51,606 nt of DNA from RUG563 sp024681215 (GTDB lineage Bacteria; Bacillota; Clostridia; Christensenellales; Aristaeellaceae): contig JAILBG010000016.1 of NCBI GenBank assembly GCA_024681215.1, positions 1 to 51,606 of the forward strand. Direction: 5' to 3'. Numbering within the stretch: position 1 is the stretch's first letter; each line of letters opens with the position of its first letter. The notes under the pieces are model-generated. The model did no database searches. It saw only the letters and a list, made by a program, of their open reading frames with translations, and had not been told where the DNA came from. The translations under genes and the position numbers were made by a program. Shown here piece by piece: positions 44,321-51,606 of this stretch.

Positions 44321-44349
44321 ATTTTAAGTTGACATCGCGGTTTTGTCAA
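44321..44349 (-). promoter_or_regulatory. Promoter of yybS-rplI-dnaB
   Basis: TTGACA (44344-44349, minus strand) and TAAAAT (44321-44326) are 17 nt apart, about 40 nt before the yybS ATG. Confidence 0.8.
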
Positions 44350-44368
44350 CCGGCGCACTGTGCGCGTA

Positions 44369-44398
44369 TTGCGTTTTTTGGGGCGTCGGTGGTATAAT
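44369..44398 (+). promoter_or_regulatory. Promoter of deoC
   Basis: TTGCGT (44369-44374) and TATAAT (44393-44398) are 18 nt apart, about 37 nt before the deoC start. Confidence 0.7.
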
Positions 44399-44434
44399 GA
44401 AAAAAGCAAATCTGACAGCGGGAGGAAGAATGAA

Positions 44435-45094
44435 ATGAACCTGGAAAAGATCCTGAATGCCTGCGACCATACCCTGCTTGCGCAAACCGCCACCTGGGAG
44501 GAGATCCGCGCCCTGTGCGACGACGGGATCAAGTATCACACCGCCTCCGTCTGCATCCCGCCCTGCTATGTGCAAAAGGCCAGGAAATACGTGGGGGACA
44601 GGCTGAAGATCTGCACCGTGATCGGCTTCCCCAACGGGAACATGACCGTCGAAACAAAGGTGTTCGAGACCCGGGACGCCGTCGCCAAGGGCGCGGACGA
44701 AATCGACATGGTGATCAATATCGGCATGCTCCGGGCCGGGGACGACGCCTATGTGCTACATGAGATCCGGAAGGTCCGCGCCGCCTGCGAAGGGAAGATC
44801 CTCAAGGTCATTATCGAGACCTGCCTGCTCACCCGGGAGGAAAAGATCCGTATGTGCCGCATCGTTACCGATTCCGGCGCGGACTTCATCAAAACCTCCA
44901 CCGGCTTCTCCACCGGCGGCGCTACCTTTGAGGACGTGGAGCTCTTCGCTGAATATGTGGGCCCCAACGTGAAAATCAAGGCTGCCGGTGGCATCTCCTC
45001 CCTGGCTGACGCGGAAAAATTCCTCGCCCTGGGCGCGGTCCGCCTGGGCACCAGCCGCATCGTCAAGATCGCCAAGACGCTGGAAACGAAGTAA
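44435..45094 (+). CDS. deoC: Deoxyribose-phosphate aldolase
   Basis: The 219-residue product is a full-length DeoC. Schiff-base Lys153 is in KTSTGFSTGG (153-162), the catalytic Asp is in ADEIDMVINIG (88-97), and KIKAAGGI provides the second Lys. It splits 2-deoxyribose 5-phosphate to acetaldehyde and glyceraldehyde 3-phosphate in nucleoside salvage. GGAGGA precedes ATG 44435; the ATG at 44430 is out of frame and ends at once. It stands alone, with no other deo genes in the window. Confidence 0.95.
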   Translation: MNLEKILNACDHTLLAQTATWEEIRALCDDGIKYHTASVCIPPCYVQKARKYVGDRLKICTVIGFPNGNMTVETKVFETRDAVAKGADEIDMVINIGMLRAGDDAYVLHEIRKVRAACEGKILKVIIETCLLTREEKIRMCRIVTDSGADFIKTSTGFSTGGATFEDVELFAEYVGPNVKIKAAGGISSLADAEKFLALGAVRLGTSRIVKIAKTLETK

Positions 45095-45117
45095 GGAACG
45101 GGGATAGAAACGATAAA

Positions 45118-45192
45118 CGGGGGAGGGGTGCTCTTTGAGGCCAAAGAGCATCCCTCCCCCGTACCCCCACCCGGAGAAAGCGGGCTGGGGGG
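45118..45192 (+). repeat. Left copy of an inverted intergenic repeat
   Basis: A 44-nt palindrome (45118-45161) with ends CGGGGGAG/CTCCCCCG and core CTTTG/CAAAG is followed by CACCCG-hairpin sequence. The same arrangement recurs in reverse orientation at 45286-45363. The two copies differ inside the stem by paired changes. Confidence 0.7.
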
Positions 45193-45205
45193 TTATTATT
45201 TTTTT
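45164..45205 (+). terminator. Terminator after deoC
   Basis: CCCCCACCCG (45164-45173) pairs with CGGG-C-TGGGGG (45181-45191) with a seven-nt loop, followed by TTATTATTTTTTT. It is embedded in the left copy of the inverted repeat. Confidence 0.75.
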
Positions 45206-45245
45206 CGCTTTCAGTTGATTGATTTTTTCGCTTTCAGTTGATTGA
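45200..45245. repeat. Tandem duplication of 23 bp
   Basis: Two identical copies of a 23-bp unit containing TTTTTTCGCTTTCAGTTGA lie head to tail at 45200-45222 and 45223-45245. This looks like a recent slippage or duplication. Confidence 0.85.
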
Positions 45246-45262
45246 TTGGATGTGTTTTGTAG

Positions 45263-45281
45263 GGGCGGATATTATCCGCCC
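45263..45281. repeat. 19-bp perfect palindrome
   Basis: GGGCGGATA and TATCCGCCC flank one T. It lies between the two inverted repeat copies and could be an operator, a recombination site or part of the repeat element. Confidence 0.7.
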
Positions 45282-45285
45282 GCTT

Positions 45286-45363
45286 CCCCTCCCAGCCGCC
45301 TTTCTTGGAAAGGGGGTGCGGGGGAGAACCATTCTTTGGGCACCAAAGAACGGTTCTCCCCCG
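45286..45363 (-). repeat. Right copy of the inverted intergenic repeat
   Basis: Read on the minus strand, the 45-nt palindrome at 45319-45363 has the same CGGGGGAG/CTCCCCCG ends and TTTG/CAAAG core as the left copy, and is followed by CACCCCC and a GGCGGCTGGGAGGGG tail. It begins 17 nt after the pgcA stop and may help end that transcript. Confidence 0.7.
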
Positions 45364-45379
45364 CAAATTACGTATTCTT

Positions 45380-47092
45380 TTATTCCAACCACCGTTGGGC
45401 CTCTGTGGCCATCCGGTCGTTAAGGGCGTCCACGGCAGGCTGGGAATCGGCCCGGGCGGCGACGTAGAGCTTGATCTTAGGCTCGGTGCCGCTGGGGCGG
45501 ATGCAGAGCCAGTTGCCGCCCTCGATCTCATAATAGAGCACGTTGGACCTGGGGAAGTCCAGGGCTTCCTGCTTGCCGTCCGCGGTGCGGACGCCGGTCT
45601 TGTAATCCCGGACGGCCAGCACCTTAAGGCCCGCCACTTCCCGGGGCGGGTTTTCCCGGATGGACGCCATGATGGACGCGATCTTGGCCACGCCGTCCTT
45701 GCCGGGCAGGGTGACGGAAATGCTCTTTTCCTTGAAGTATCCGTATTTCTTATACAGCCGCTGCAGGGCGTCGTAGAGGGTTTCGCCCCGGTCCATGCAG
45801 GCGCAGGCGGCCTCGCACAGCAGGAGGGAAGCGTTGACGCCGTCCTTGTCCCGCACCTGGGTGCCGGAGAGATAGCCGAAGGATTCCTCAAACCCGAACA
45901 GGAAGGTGTGGCTGCCGGTCTCCTCGAACTGCTGGATCTTTTCGCCGATGAACTTGAACCCGGTGAGCACCTCGTAGAGCTTCACGCCGTAATCGTCGCA
46001 GATGGCCCGGGCCATTTCCGTGCTCACCACGGATTTGACCGCCGCGCCGTTTTCGGGCAGGGTGCCGCTTTGCTTTTTGCTGCTGAGGATATGATCCAGC
46101 ATCAGGCAGGCGATCTGGTTGCCGGTGAGGGTATGCCATTCGCCCTGGCCGTCCTGCACGGCGGCGCCCAGCCGGTCGCAGTCCGGGTCGGTGCCGAAGG
46201 CCACGGTGGCGCCCACCTTTTTGGCCAGGGGAATGGCCAGGGTGAAGGCGTTGGGGTCCTCGGGGTTGGGGGCCTTCACGGTGGGGAAGCGCCCGTCGGG
46301 CTTTTCCTGCTCCGGTACCACGGTATAATGCACGCCCAGCTCCTTCAGCAGACGCTGCACCGGCACGTTGCCGCTGCCGTGGAGGGGGGTATAGACGATG
46401 CTCAGGTCCTTGCCCCGGGCGGATAGCAGCTCGGGCCGCTGGGCCAGGGTCTTGATCATGGCGATGTAATCGTCGTCCACTTCCTTTGCGCCGATGATTT
46501 TGAGCAGCCCTTTTTCGAGGGCTTCTTTTTCATCCATGGGTACGCAGTCGGCATATTGGAGGGAACGGATGTACCGGGTCACCGCGTCGGCGGCTTCGGG
46601 GCCCAGCTGCGCCCCGTCGGCGGCGTAGACCTTGTAGCCGTTATACTGGGGCGGGTTATGGCTGGCGGTGATGACCACGCCGGCGGCGGTGCCCAGATGC
46701 CGGACCGTATAGGAAAGGACCGGCACGGGGCGCAGGGCGTCGAACAGATAGGCCTTCACGCCGTTGGCGGCCAGGGTAAGGGCGGTTTCCTTAGCGAACA
46801 CGTCGCTTTTGATGCGGCTGTCGTAGGCGACGGCCACGCCCCGATCCTGAACGCCCTGGGCGATGAGGTATTTGGCCAGGCCGGTGGTGGCCCGGCGGAC
46901 GTTATAGATATTCATGCGGTTGGTGCCCATGCCCAGCACGCCCCGCAGCCCGGCGGTGCCGAATGCCAGCTCGGTATAAAAGCGGTCCTCGATCTCCTTT
47001 TCGTCCCCGGCGATGCTGTTGAGCTCGTTTACGGTGTTCGCGTCGGCGGCGAACATGGAAAGCCAGCGTTCATATTCTTCCCTGTATCCCAT
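45380..47092 (-). CDS. pgcA: Phosphoglucomutase/phosphomannomutase
   Basis: The 570-residue product is a full-length PgcA-type alpha-phosphohexomutase. The phosphoserine loop is TASHNP (142-147), the metal loop GTDPDCDR, the sugar-binding loop GFEESFGY and the phosphate-binding RPSGTEPKIKLY at the C-terminus. It interconverts glucose 6-phosphate and glucose 1-phosphate, feeding UDP-glucose and polymer synthesis. AAAGGAG precedes the ATG; a TTGCGC-N17-TATAAT promoter lies upstream. Confidence 0.94.
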   Translation of the reverse strand: MGYREEYERWLSMFAADANTVNELNSIAGDEKEIEDRFYTELAFGTAGLRGVLGMGTNRMNIYNVRRATTGLAKYLIAQGVQDRGVAVAYDSRIKSDVFAKETALTLAANGVKAYLFDALRPVPVLSYTVRHLGTAAGVVITASHNPPQYNGYKVYAADGAQLGPEAADAVTRYIRSLQYADCVPMDEKEALEKGLLKIIGAKEVDDDYIAMIKTLAQRPELLSARGKDLSIVYTPLHGSGNVPVQRLLKELGVHYTVVPEQEKPDGRFPTVKAPNPEDPNAFTLAIPLAKKVGATVAFGTDPDCDRLGAAVQDGQGEWHTLTGNQIACLMLDHILSSKKQSGTLPENGAAVKSVVSTEMARAICDDYGVKLYEVLTGFKFIGEKIQQFEETGSHTFLFGFEESFGYLSGTQVRDKDGVNASLLLCEAACACMDRGETLYDALQRLYKKYGYFKEKSISVTLPGKDGVAKIASIMASIRENPPREVAGLKVLAVRDYKTGVRTADGKQEALDFPRSNVLYYEIEGGNWLCIRPSGTEPKIKLYVAARADSQPAVDALNDRMATEAQRWLE

Positions 47093-47133
47093 CGAATCTC
47101 GCTCCTTTACGGTTGTTTGTGGTTTCTGTGCCT

Positions 47134-47162
47134 ATTATACCCGTTTTCTCCTGTTTGCGCAA
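47134..47162 (-). promoter_or_regulatory. Promoter of pgcA
   Basis: TTGCGC (47157-47162, minus strand) and TATAAT (47134-47139) are 17 nt apart, about 40 nt before the pgcA ATG. Confidence 0.78.
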
Positions 47163-47220
47163 GGGGGCGTCTCACGCCGCCTCTGCCGCCGGCATACCCT
47201 GACACAGAGGGGGCGATGGC

Positions 47221-48024
47221 ATGGGGCTGTGGGTGGCGGACGGCGAAAAAGGGCTGATCCGGGAGGCGAACGGCGCGTTTGCCCGGGTCGGGCCGCCGGG
47301 ATTCGCCCTGTGCGCCGGGGGCGGGCGGGTGTACTGCGCGTGCGCCGGATTGTGCCAGTGCCGGGACGGGCGCACAGGGGAGGCGCTGTTCGATTTTCCG
47401 CTGCCCCCAGGGGTATGCGCGCTGTGCCTGTTCGCGGGGATGGTGTGCGCCCTGTCCACGGAGGCGGACTGCGTGGCCGCCTGCGACGCCGCCACGGGGC
47501 AGATGCTGTATTCCGCCCCTGCCGGGGCTTATCCCCGGGATCTGTGTCCCTGCGGGCGGCTGCTGGCGGTGGCGGGGGGCGCGGCGGGGGAGGTGCTGCT
47601 TATGGACGAAGGGCTGCGCTTATCGGCCCGGCATCGGGTGCCGGGGGCGGCCAGGGCGGTGTGCATGCTGCCCCGGGGACTGTACGTGCTGTGCGCTGCC
47701 GGGGAGGAAGAGCCCGCCTCCCGCCTGATCCGCATCAGCCCCCGGGGGGTCAGCGAGGAGGTGTACTCCGATCCCCGGCCGCCCACGGTGCTCTGCGCCC
47801 TGCCGGACGGCAGATGCCTGGCGGGATGCCGGGAGAGCGTGGCGCTGCTGCGGCCCGACGGACGGCTGCTGGGGCGGGAGAGATGCGCCTATCCCGCCCG
47901 GCTGCGCCCCTGCCGGAAGGGCGTGCTGATGTGCGACAGCTGGGAGGGCACGGTGCGGCTGTTTTCCGGGGGACCCATGTACCGGGGCGGCGAGCCCCTG
48001 GACGCGCTGCTGCTGCCGGAATAA
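47221..48024 (+). CDS. Cys-rich propeller-like protein of unknown function
   Basis: The 267-residue product has seven or so short strand-rich repeats with G-x-V-x-A-x-D or D-G-R turns (GRVYCAC, DGRTGE, TGQMLYS, DGRCLAG, DGRLLGR), which suggests a beta-propeller of the WD40 or YVTN kind. It has about twenty Cys, many in the L/V-C-A-L strand positions, with no CxxC spacing that would mark a zinc or iron-sulfur site. There is no signal peptide. AGAGGGGG lies near the ATG. Function unknown; I could not place it in a family. Confidence 0.7.
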   Translation: MGLWVADGEKGLIREANGAFARVGPPGFALCAGGGRVYCACAGLCQCRDGRTGEALFDFPLPPGVCALCLFAGMVCALSTEADCVAACDAATGQMLYSAPAGAYPRDLCPCGRLLAVAGGAAGEVLLMDEGLRLSARHRVPGAARAVCMLPRGLYVLCAAGEEEPASRLIRISPRGVSEEVYSDPRPPTVLCALPDGRCLAGCRESVALLRPDGRLLGRERCAYPARLRPCRKGVLMCDSWEGTVRLFSGGPMYRGGEPLDALLLPE

Positions 48025-48056
48025 AAAAATCCCGGCGGCAGATGAATGCCGCCGGG
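48022..48056 (-). terminator. Terminator after the SH3-like gene
   Basis: CCCGGCGGCA (48031-48040) pairs with TGCCGCCGGG (48047-48056); on the minus strand the stem runs into ATTTTTTT. It overlaps the end of the convergent propeller gene. Confidence 0.82.
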
Positions 48057-48070
48057 CGGGGAAGAATGGG

Positions 48071-49375
48071 TTATTGCAGCACCACGTACGCCGCGGGAAT
48101 GAACCCGCGCATGACGGAATTGTTCACCAGCACCTCCACGAAGGCCCAGGTGTTGTTGCCGTTGTCGTTGATATAGCCCAGGAACAGCACACCGGTCTGG
48201 GGGGTGAGGGTAGCGATGGTGGGGCGGTAGCGCATGATATCGTCGGTCATGGGCGCCGATACGGTGACCCGGCCGGGCCGGTAGGCGAAATCCAGATACG
48301 GGATGCTCAGGCCCTTCTGGGGCAGGGCGGAGGCGGAGATATAGCCCATGCGGTACGCCCCGCTGCTGTTGGTATAGCCGATAAGCGCCCAGCCGTTTTC
48401 CACGCCGTAGATCACGCAGTTGCTGCCGGCCACGGAGGCCCGGCCGTCCGCGGCGCGCCAGTAATAGGTGCCCGGGCCGGAATACACGGGCCAGGAGCCC
48501 GCGATGCCCTCATAAAGCGTGTTGCCGGGGAACCAAAGGCCCTTGGTGGTATCGTGATACAGGATATTGCCCGTTCCGGGGGCCGCGGTGGGATACGAAT
48601 ACGGCACCTGGGTGGGCGGATAGGTGGGATAGTACGGCGCCTGGGTGGGCGGGATGTACGGCGCCCGGGTGACCGGCGCCTGAGTGGGCGGGATATACGG
48701 CGGATAAGTAGGATAATACGGCGCGGCGGTGGGCACCGGCGTGGGGGCCGGGGTGGGCCGCGGCGTGGGCACCGGAGAGGGGATGGGCGTGGCGGGCACC
48801 TGGCCGCCGTTATACTTCACATGGATGCTCCACACGAAGCCGCGCATGGGGCCTCTGTCGGTGTTGACCTCGATGTAGGTCCAGGCCTGGGTCTCCCCCC
48901 GGACGGCCAGCACCGTGAAGGCCGTGCCGCTGGGGATCTGATAGGGCATGTATTCGCCGCCCCGCCAGAGGGGATCCTCCGTTACCCGGCAATAATCGTC
49001 GGCATAGCCGATCAGCGTGGGCTGGAAGGTCAGCTCCGGGATGTTGACGCCGGTGGTGCTCATGTAGTTCAGGGCGTCCTTGGACACATAGCCCACCGCC
49101 CAGGCCTTCTTGTATTCCACTTCAAAGCCCACCAGCAGCCAGTCCCCCGTATAGCCGAATACGTAGACGGTGTTGTTGGCGCGCATCATGGAATTGCTGT
49201 TGCCGGGACGCACGTAGTTTTCCCCGGGGCCGCTGTATACCGGGAAGTCCCTGGTGAATCTGCAGCCTACGTATTTGTCCAGCGCCGTCATCTGAACGCC
49301 GTCAGCGTGAGCGGGGAATACCAGGCTCCCCAGCAGGAGAACCGTCGCCAGCAGGAGGATCAGGAAACGCTTCAT
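48071..49375 (-). CDS. Secreted protein with duplicated SH3-like regions and a P/T-rich linker
   Basis: The 434-residue product begins with a signal peptide (KRFLILLLATVLLLGSLVFPAHA). Two similar halves of about 165 residues follow, each with VYSGPG, a GWALIGY or DWLLVGF strand, GYVSKDAL/GYISASAL and a final strand MRGF(V/I). They are joined by a linker of about 70 residues rich in Pro, Thr, Tyr and Ala with repeated YIPPTQAP. SH3-like domains of this sort bind cell-wall glycan or peptides. No catalytic domain is present, so an envelope-binding or scaffolding role is likely. Confidence 0.82.
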   Translation of the reverse strand: MKRFLILLLATVLLLGSLVFPAHADGVQMTALDKYVGCRFTRDFPVYSGPGENYVRPGNSNSMMRANNTVYVFGYTGDWLLVGFEVEYKKAWAVGYVSKDALNYMSTTGVNIPELTFQPTLIGYADDYCRVTEDPLWRGGEYMPYQIPSGTAFTVLAVRGETQAWTYIEVNTDRGPMRGFVWSIHVKYNGGQVPATPIPSPVPTPRPTPAPTPVPTAAPYYPTYPPYIPPTQAPVTRAPYIPPTQAPYYPTYPPTQVPYSYPTAAPGTGNILYHDTTKGLWFPGNTLYEGIAGSWPVYSGPGTYYWRAADGRASVAGSNCVIYGVENGWALIGYTNSSGAYRMGYISASALPQKGLSIPYLDFAYRPGRVTVSAPMTDDIMRYRPTIATLTPQTGVLFLGYINDNGNNTWAFVEVLVNNSVMRGFIPAAYVVLQ

Positions 49376-49705
49376 GGGGCATGCTCCTTCCTATGCGGAA
49401 AAATCGGGGTCCGGATATGATTCAACCATACAACGTAATATTTTACCATTTCCCTGCGTTTTTCGCAACGTTTTTCGCATTTTTTTCATCCGTGTTCCCC
49501 GGGCGGGGCGTCCGCGCCGGAAAAAAGCCGCCCGGGCGATAATTTTTGCTGTATTTTCAGCAGGAGATAAAGGGAACGGTGTAGAATAGATGAATTTGGG
49601 AAGGGATGAGGGTTTCTTTTTTCCCGGACGGGAAATCGGAAACGGAAGCGCGCTTCCGCCTTCGGCCCTTTCCATTGAACAAGCTTTCAGAATGGGGGAT
49701 CGTGC
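49376..49705. other. 330-nt intergenic region between divergent genes
   Basis: It holds the promoter of the SH3-like gene (49440-49468), a GC-rich inverted repeat CCCGGGCGG/CCGCCCGGG (49498-49506, 49528-49536) followed by TTTTT, and a CGGAAGCGCGCTTCCG palindrome near 49643-49658. No clear promoter for the carboxyltransferase gene could be picked. Confidence 0.6.
49440..49468 (-). promoter_or_regulatory. Promoter of the SH3-like gene
   Basis: TTGCGA (49463-49468, minus strand) and TAAAAT (49440-49445) are 17 nt apart, about 65 nt before the ATG. Confidence 0.7.
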
Positions 49706-51160
49706 ATGGACATGGCAGAAAAACTGCAGGGCCTGGCGGAAAAGAAAAACGCCATCCTGCAGGGCGACAAGGACCGGGTGTTCAAGCAGCACGCCGCGGG
49801 AAAAAGCACTGCGCGGGAACGCGCGCTCAAGCTCTTTGACGCGGGCAGCTTCGCGGAAATCGAAGGGCTGCGGGAAGAAAGCCACCTGGTGGCCGGCTGC
49901 GGCACGGTGAACGGCCAGCCGGTGTACCTGGCGGCGCAGGATTACGCTTCCCGCGGCGGCGCCATGACGCGGGAGCAGGCCGCCAAGATCGTAAAGACGC
50001 TGCGGCTGGCTCGGGTCACCGGGTCGCCGGCGGTGCTGATGCTGGACAGCGACGGCGTGGAGCTGGAAAACGGCGCGGAAGCGCTTTCCGCCTGCGCCCG
50101 GGTGGCCAATACGCTGGCGCGTTTGTCCGGCGTGTGCCCGATGATCGGGTGCGTGATGGGCCCCGCCCGGGGCATGGCCGCCGTGATGGCGCAGCTGTGC
50201 GACGTGACGGTGCAGGTGAAAAAGACCGGGGAAACCGCGCTGCATACGGCGCTGGTGATGAACAGCGAAAAGGGAAAGCAGAAGGACGCCCAGCAGCTCT
50301 TCGGGGCGGACGTCATGAACGCCCAGGGCGCCGCGGCCTTCACCGCGGAGAACGAGGAGGAAGCCATTGCGCTCACCGCCGCGCTCATCGATCTGCTGCC
50401 CGCCTCCAACATGGAGGACGCCCCTCTGGCGGACGGGGACGACCTGAACCGCCTGACGGTGTGCGACGATCCGGAGAATGTGGATGCGCTGATCCAGGAT
50501 CTGCTGGACGAAGGCCGGGTGCTGGAAATGTATAAAGGCTGGGGCGGCGCGGTGAAGGCCGTGCTGGGCCGGCTGGGCGGCCGCGCCGTGGGCGTGGTGG
50601 CCACCGATCCCACCAAGGACGGCGGGCGGCTCGCCGCCGCGGACTGCCGCAAGGCGGCCCGGCTGATCCGGCTGTGCGACTGCTATCAGCTGCCGGTGAT
50701 CACTTTGGTCAACACCGCGGGCATCGCCGTGCCCGCCGCGGACGGCCAGGGCGATCTGCTCCGCGCCGCGGCGGACCTGGTGTACGCCTACGCGGAAGCC
50801 ACGGCCCCCAAGGCCGCGCTGTTTACCGGCAGCGCCGTGGGCACCGCGTACGTGGCGCTGGGCGGTTCCCGCCTGGCGGACGTGAGCTACGCCTGGCCCA
50901 CCGCCATGATCTCTCCCCTCACCGCGGAAGCGGCCGTGCAGGCCCTCAACGGGAAGGAGCTCAATGCCGGGGAAAGCCGCGAAGCCCTGGAGGCGGCCTA
51001 TGCCGAGAAGAACGGCGCCTTCGCCGCCGCCCGCAGCGGCATCGTGGACGACGTGATCGAGCCCCGGGAGAGCCGCAAGTACCTGATCGCGGCCTTGGAA
51101 GTCCTGGCCGGGAAGCAGGACGTGAACCTGCCCAAGAAGCACGGCAACCTGCCGCTGTAA
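49706..51160 (+). CDS. Carboxyltransferase subunit of a biotin-dependent decarboxylase (MmdA-like)
   Basis: The 484-residue product has the two crotonase-like halves of the acyl-CoA carboxyltransferase family, with GKSTARERALKLFD near the start, PARGMAAV and AGIAVPAADG as probable oxyanion-hole regions, and VDDVIEPRESRKYL at the end. The usual GARIQEG loop is replaced by DGVELENG, so it is a divergent member. Followed by an OadG-like subunit and the start of a biotin carrier, it probably belongs to a sodium-pumping methylmalonyl-CoA or related decarboxylase. GGGGGAT precedes ATG 49706; an in-frame ATG at 49712 is the alternative. Confidence 0.85.
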   Translation: MDMAEKLQGLAEKKNAILQGDKDRVFKQHAAGKSTARERALKLFDAGSFAEIEGLREESHLVAGCGTVNGQPVYLAAQDYASRGGAMTREQAAKIVKTLRLARVTGSPAVLMLDSDGVELENGAEALSACARVANTLARLSGVCPMIGCVMGPARGMAAVMAQLCDVTVQVKKTGETALHTALVMNSEKGKQKDAQQLFGADVMNAQGAAAFTAENEEEAIALTAALIDLLPASNMEDAPLADGDDLNRLTVCDDPENVDALIQDLLDEGRVLEMYKGWGGAVKAVLGRLGGRAVGVVATDPTKDGGRLAAADCRKAARLIRLCDCYQLPVITLVNTAGIAVPAADGQGDLLRAAADLVYAYAEATAPKAALFTGSAVGTAYVALGGSRLADVSYAWPTAMISPLTAEAAVQALNGKELNAGESREALEAAYAEKNGAFAAARSGIVDDVIEPRESRKYLIAALEVLAGKQDVNLPKKHGNLPL

Positions 51161-51169
51161 GGAGGGCGT

Positions 51170-51532
51170 ATGGAAAAGCTGTTAATGGGTTTGTCCACCA
51201 CCGCCACCGGCATGCTGGTGGTGTTCTCGGGGCTGATGATCCTGATCGGCTGCATCTATGTGATGACGCTGTTCACCGCGCGGCCGAAGAAGAAAACGCC
51301 CCTGCCCGAGCCGGAAGTGACCTCCATCGAGCCCGTCCGGAGCATGCTGGAGAAGCCTTCGGAGGAGGAAGACGACCTGCAGGTGATCGCGGCCATTACC
51401 GCCGCCGTCGCCATGATCTGGCAGGGCGAAGGAAAGACCGGCGGCTTCGTGGTGCGCCGCGTGCGCCGCGCCGGCGCCGGAAGCGCCCGGGCCCGGGCCG
51501 TCCGGGAAGAACAGGTTTACAGCAGACTGTAA
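51170..51532 (+). CDS. OadG-like gamma/delta subunit of decarboxylase
   Basis: The 120-residue protein has one N-terminal membrane helix (TGMLVVFSGLMILIGCIYVM, 13-32), a charged Pro-rich linker, and a C-terminal IAAITAAVAMIWQG helix typical of OadG/MmdD. Such subunits hold the carboxyltransferase and the membrane beta subunit together. GGAGG precedes the ATG, 9 nt after the carboxyltransferase stop. Confidence 0.85.
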   Translation: MEKLLMGLSTTATGMLVVFSGLMILIGCIYVMTLFTARPKKKTPLPEPEVTSIEPVRSMLEKPSEEEDDLQVIAAITAAVAMIWQGEGKTGGFVVRRVRRAGAGSARARAVREEQVYSRL

Positions 51533-51587
51533 CGTTCCCGCGGGCAAAGCGCCCCGCAGGACTTAAACGGAAAGGAAGATCAACGCT

Positions 51588-51606
51588 ATGAGGAAATTCA
51601 GTATTA
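51588..51606 (+). CDS. Start of a probable biotin carrier subunit (partial)
   Basis: ATG AGG AAA TTC AGT ATT begins at 51588 after AAAGGAAGA; MRKFSI resembles the opening of biotin carrier subunits that follow OadG genes. Only six codons are inside the window, so the call rests mainly on gene order. Confidence 0.5.

Noticed and set aside
45211..45891. 226-codon minus-strand frame at the end of pgcA
   Set aside because: It is another frame of pgcA that runs into the repeat region; the pgcA frame has all catalytic loops.
48074..49420. 448-codon plus-strand frame opposite the SH3-like gene
   Set aside because: Low-complexity Gly/Arg/His composition and no recognisable domain, while the minus frame has a signal peptide, promoter and terminator.
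49590..49910. Short plus-strand frame before the carboxyltransferase gene
   Set aside because: It overlaps the start of the carboxyltransferase in another frame and has no recognisable features.

Overview
The window looks like a chromosomal segment of a GC-rich member of the Bacillota, most likely an uncultured, gut-type Clostridia. The evidence is strong AGGAGG-type ribosome-binding sites, textbook sigma-A promoters, DUF1700/DUF4097 and YybS-RplI-DnaB gene orders, a NiCo riboswitch, ECF-type transport and a carboxyltransferase/OadG/biotin-carrier operon. The genus cannot be told from the sequence alone. I see no tRNA, rRNA, CRISPR array, transposase or prophage.

Region 1 (1-6.8 kb, +): the 3' part of a giant gene. 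Six TPR-like repeats are followed by fourteen ~140-residue modules that fall into two alternating subtypes and carry a phage-tail-like end motif. A strong terminator separates it from the convergent polysaccharide cluster.

Region 2 (7.0-26.0 kb, -): a Wzx/Wzy-type surface polysaccharide operon driven from one perfect TTGACA-N17-TATAAT promoter, with a ~270-nt structured leader. In transcription order it encodes a membrane 4,6-dehydratase (CapD/WbpM type), a membrane-anchored XRE-type protein, a 4-keto reductase-like SDR, an initiating sugar transferase, a GT4, the three enzymes of a UDP-L-QuiNAc/L-FucNAc route, a TagB/TagF-like transferase, an EpsG-like polymerase, a HisC-like aminotransferase, an IspD/TarI-like cytidylyltransferase, a disrupted acetolactate-synthase-like enzyme, a GT2, a pyruvyltransferase-like protein and a Wzx flippase. 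The gene set suggests two 6-deoxy-N-acetyl sugars plus a CDP- or CMP-activated, phosphate-linked unit. No Wzz or Wzc/Wze chain-length or kinase gene is seen.

Region 3 (26.2-31.7 kb, -): an EamA transporter, a 7TM HD-GYP protein, a DUF4097/DUF1700 pair, and a CDF metal exporter under a NiCo riboswitch with an overlapping terminator.

Region 4 (31.7-37.0 kb, +): nucleotide-signalling and ADP-ribose genes: a macrodomain protein with a C-terminal HTH-like region, a stand-alone SpoT-like HD protein, an XRE-AAA_28-CYTH fusion with an adjacent ECF S component, a vWA protein and an ADP-ribosylglycohydrolase. This is the part of the window I recognise least as a described system.

Region 5 (37.0-51.6 kb): mostly housekeeping. 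It has gpsA, a NodB-like deacetylase, acylphosphatase, an MBL hydrolase, a MATE exporter, yybS-rplI-dnaB, deoC, pgcA, a Cys-rich propeller-like protein, a secreted SH3-like protein, and the start of a carboxyltransferase/OadG/biotin-carrier operon cut by the window edge. Between deoC and pgcA lies a composite inverted repeat whose two hairpins differ by compensatory changes.
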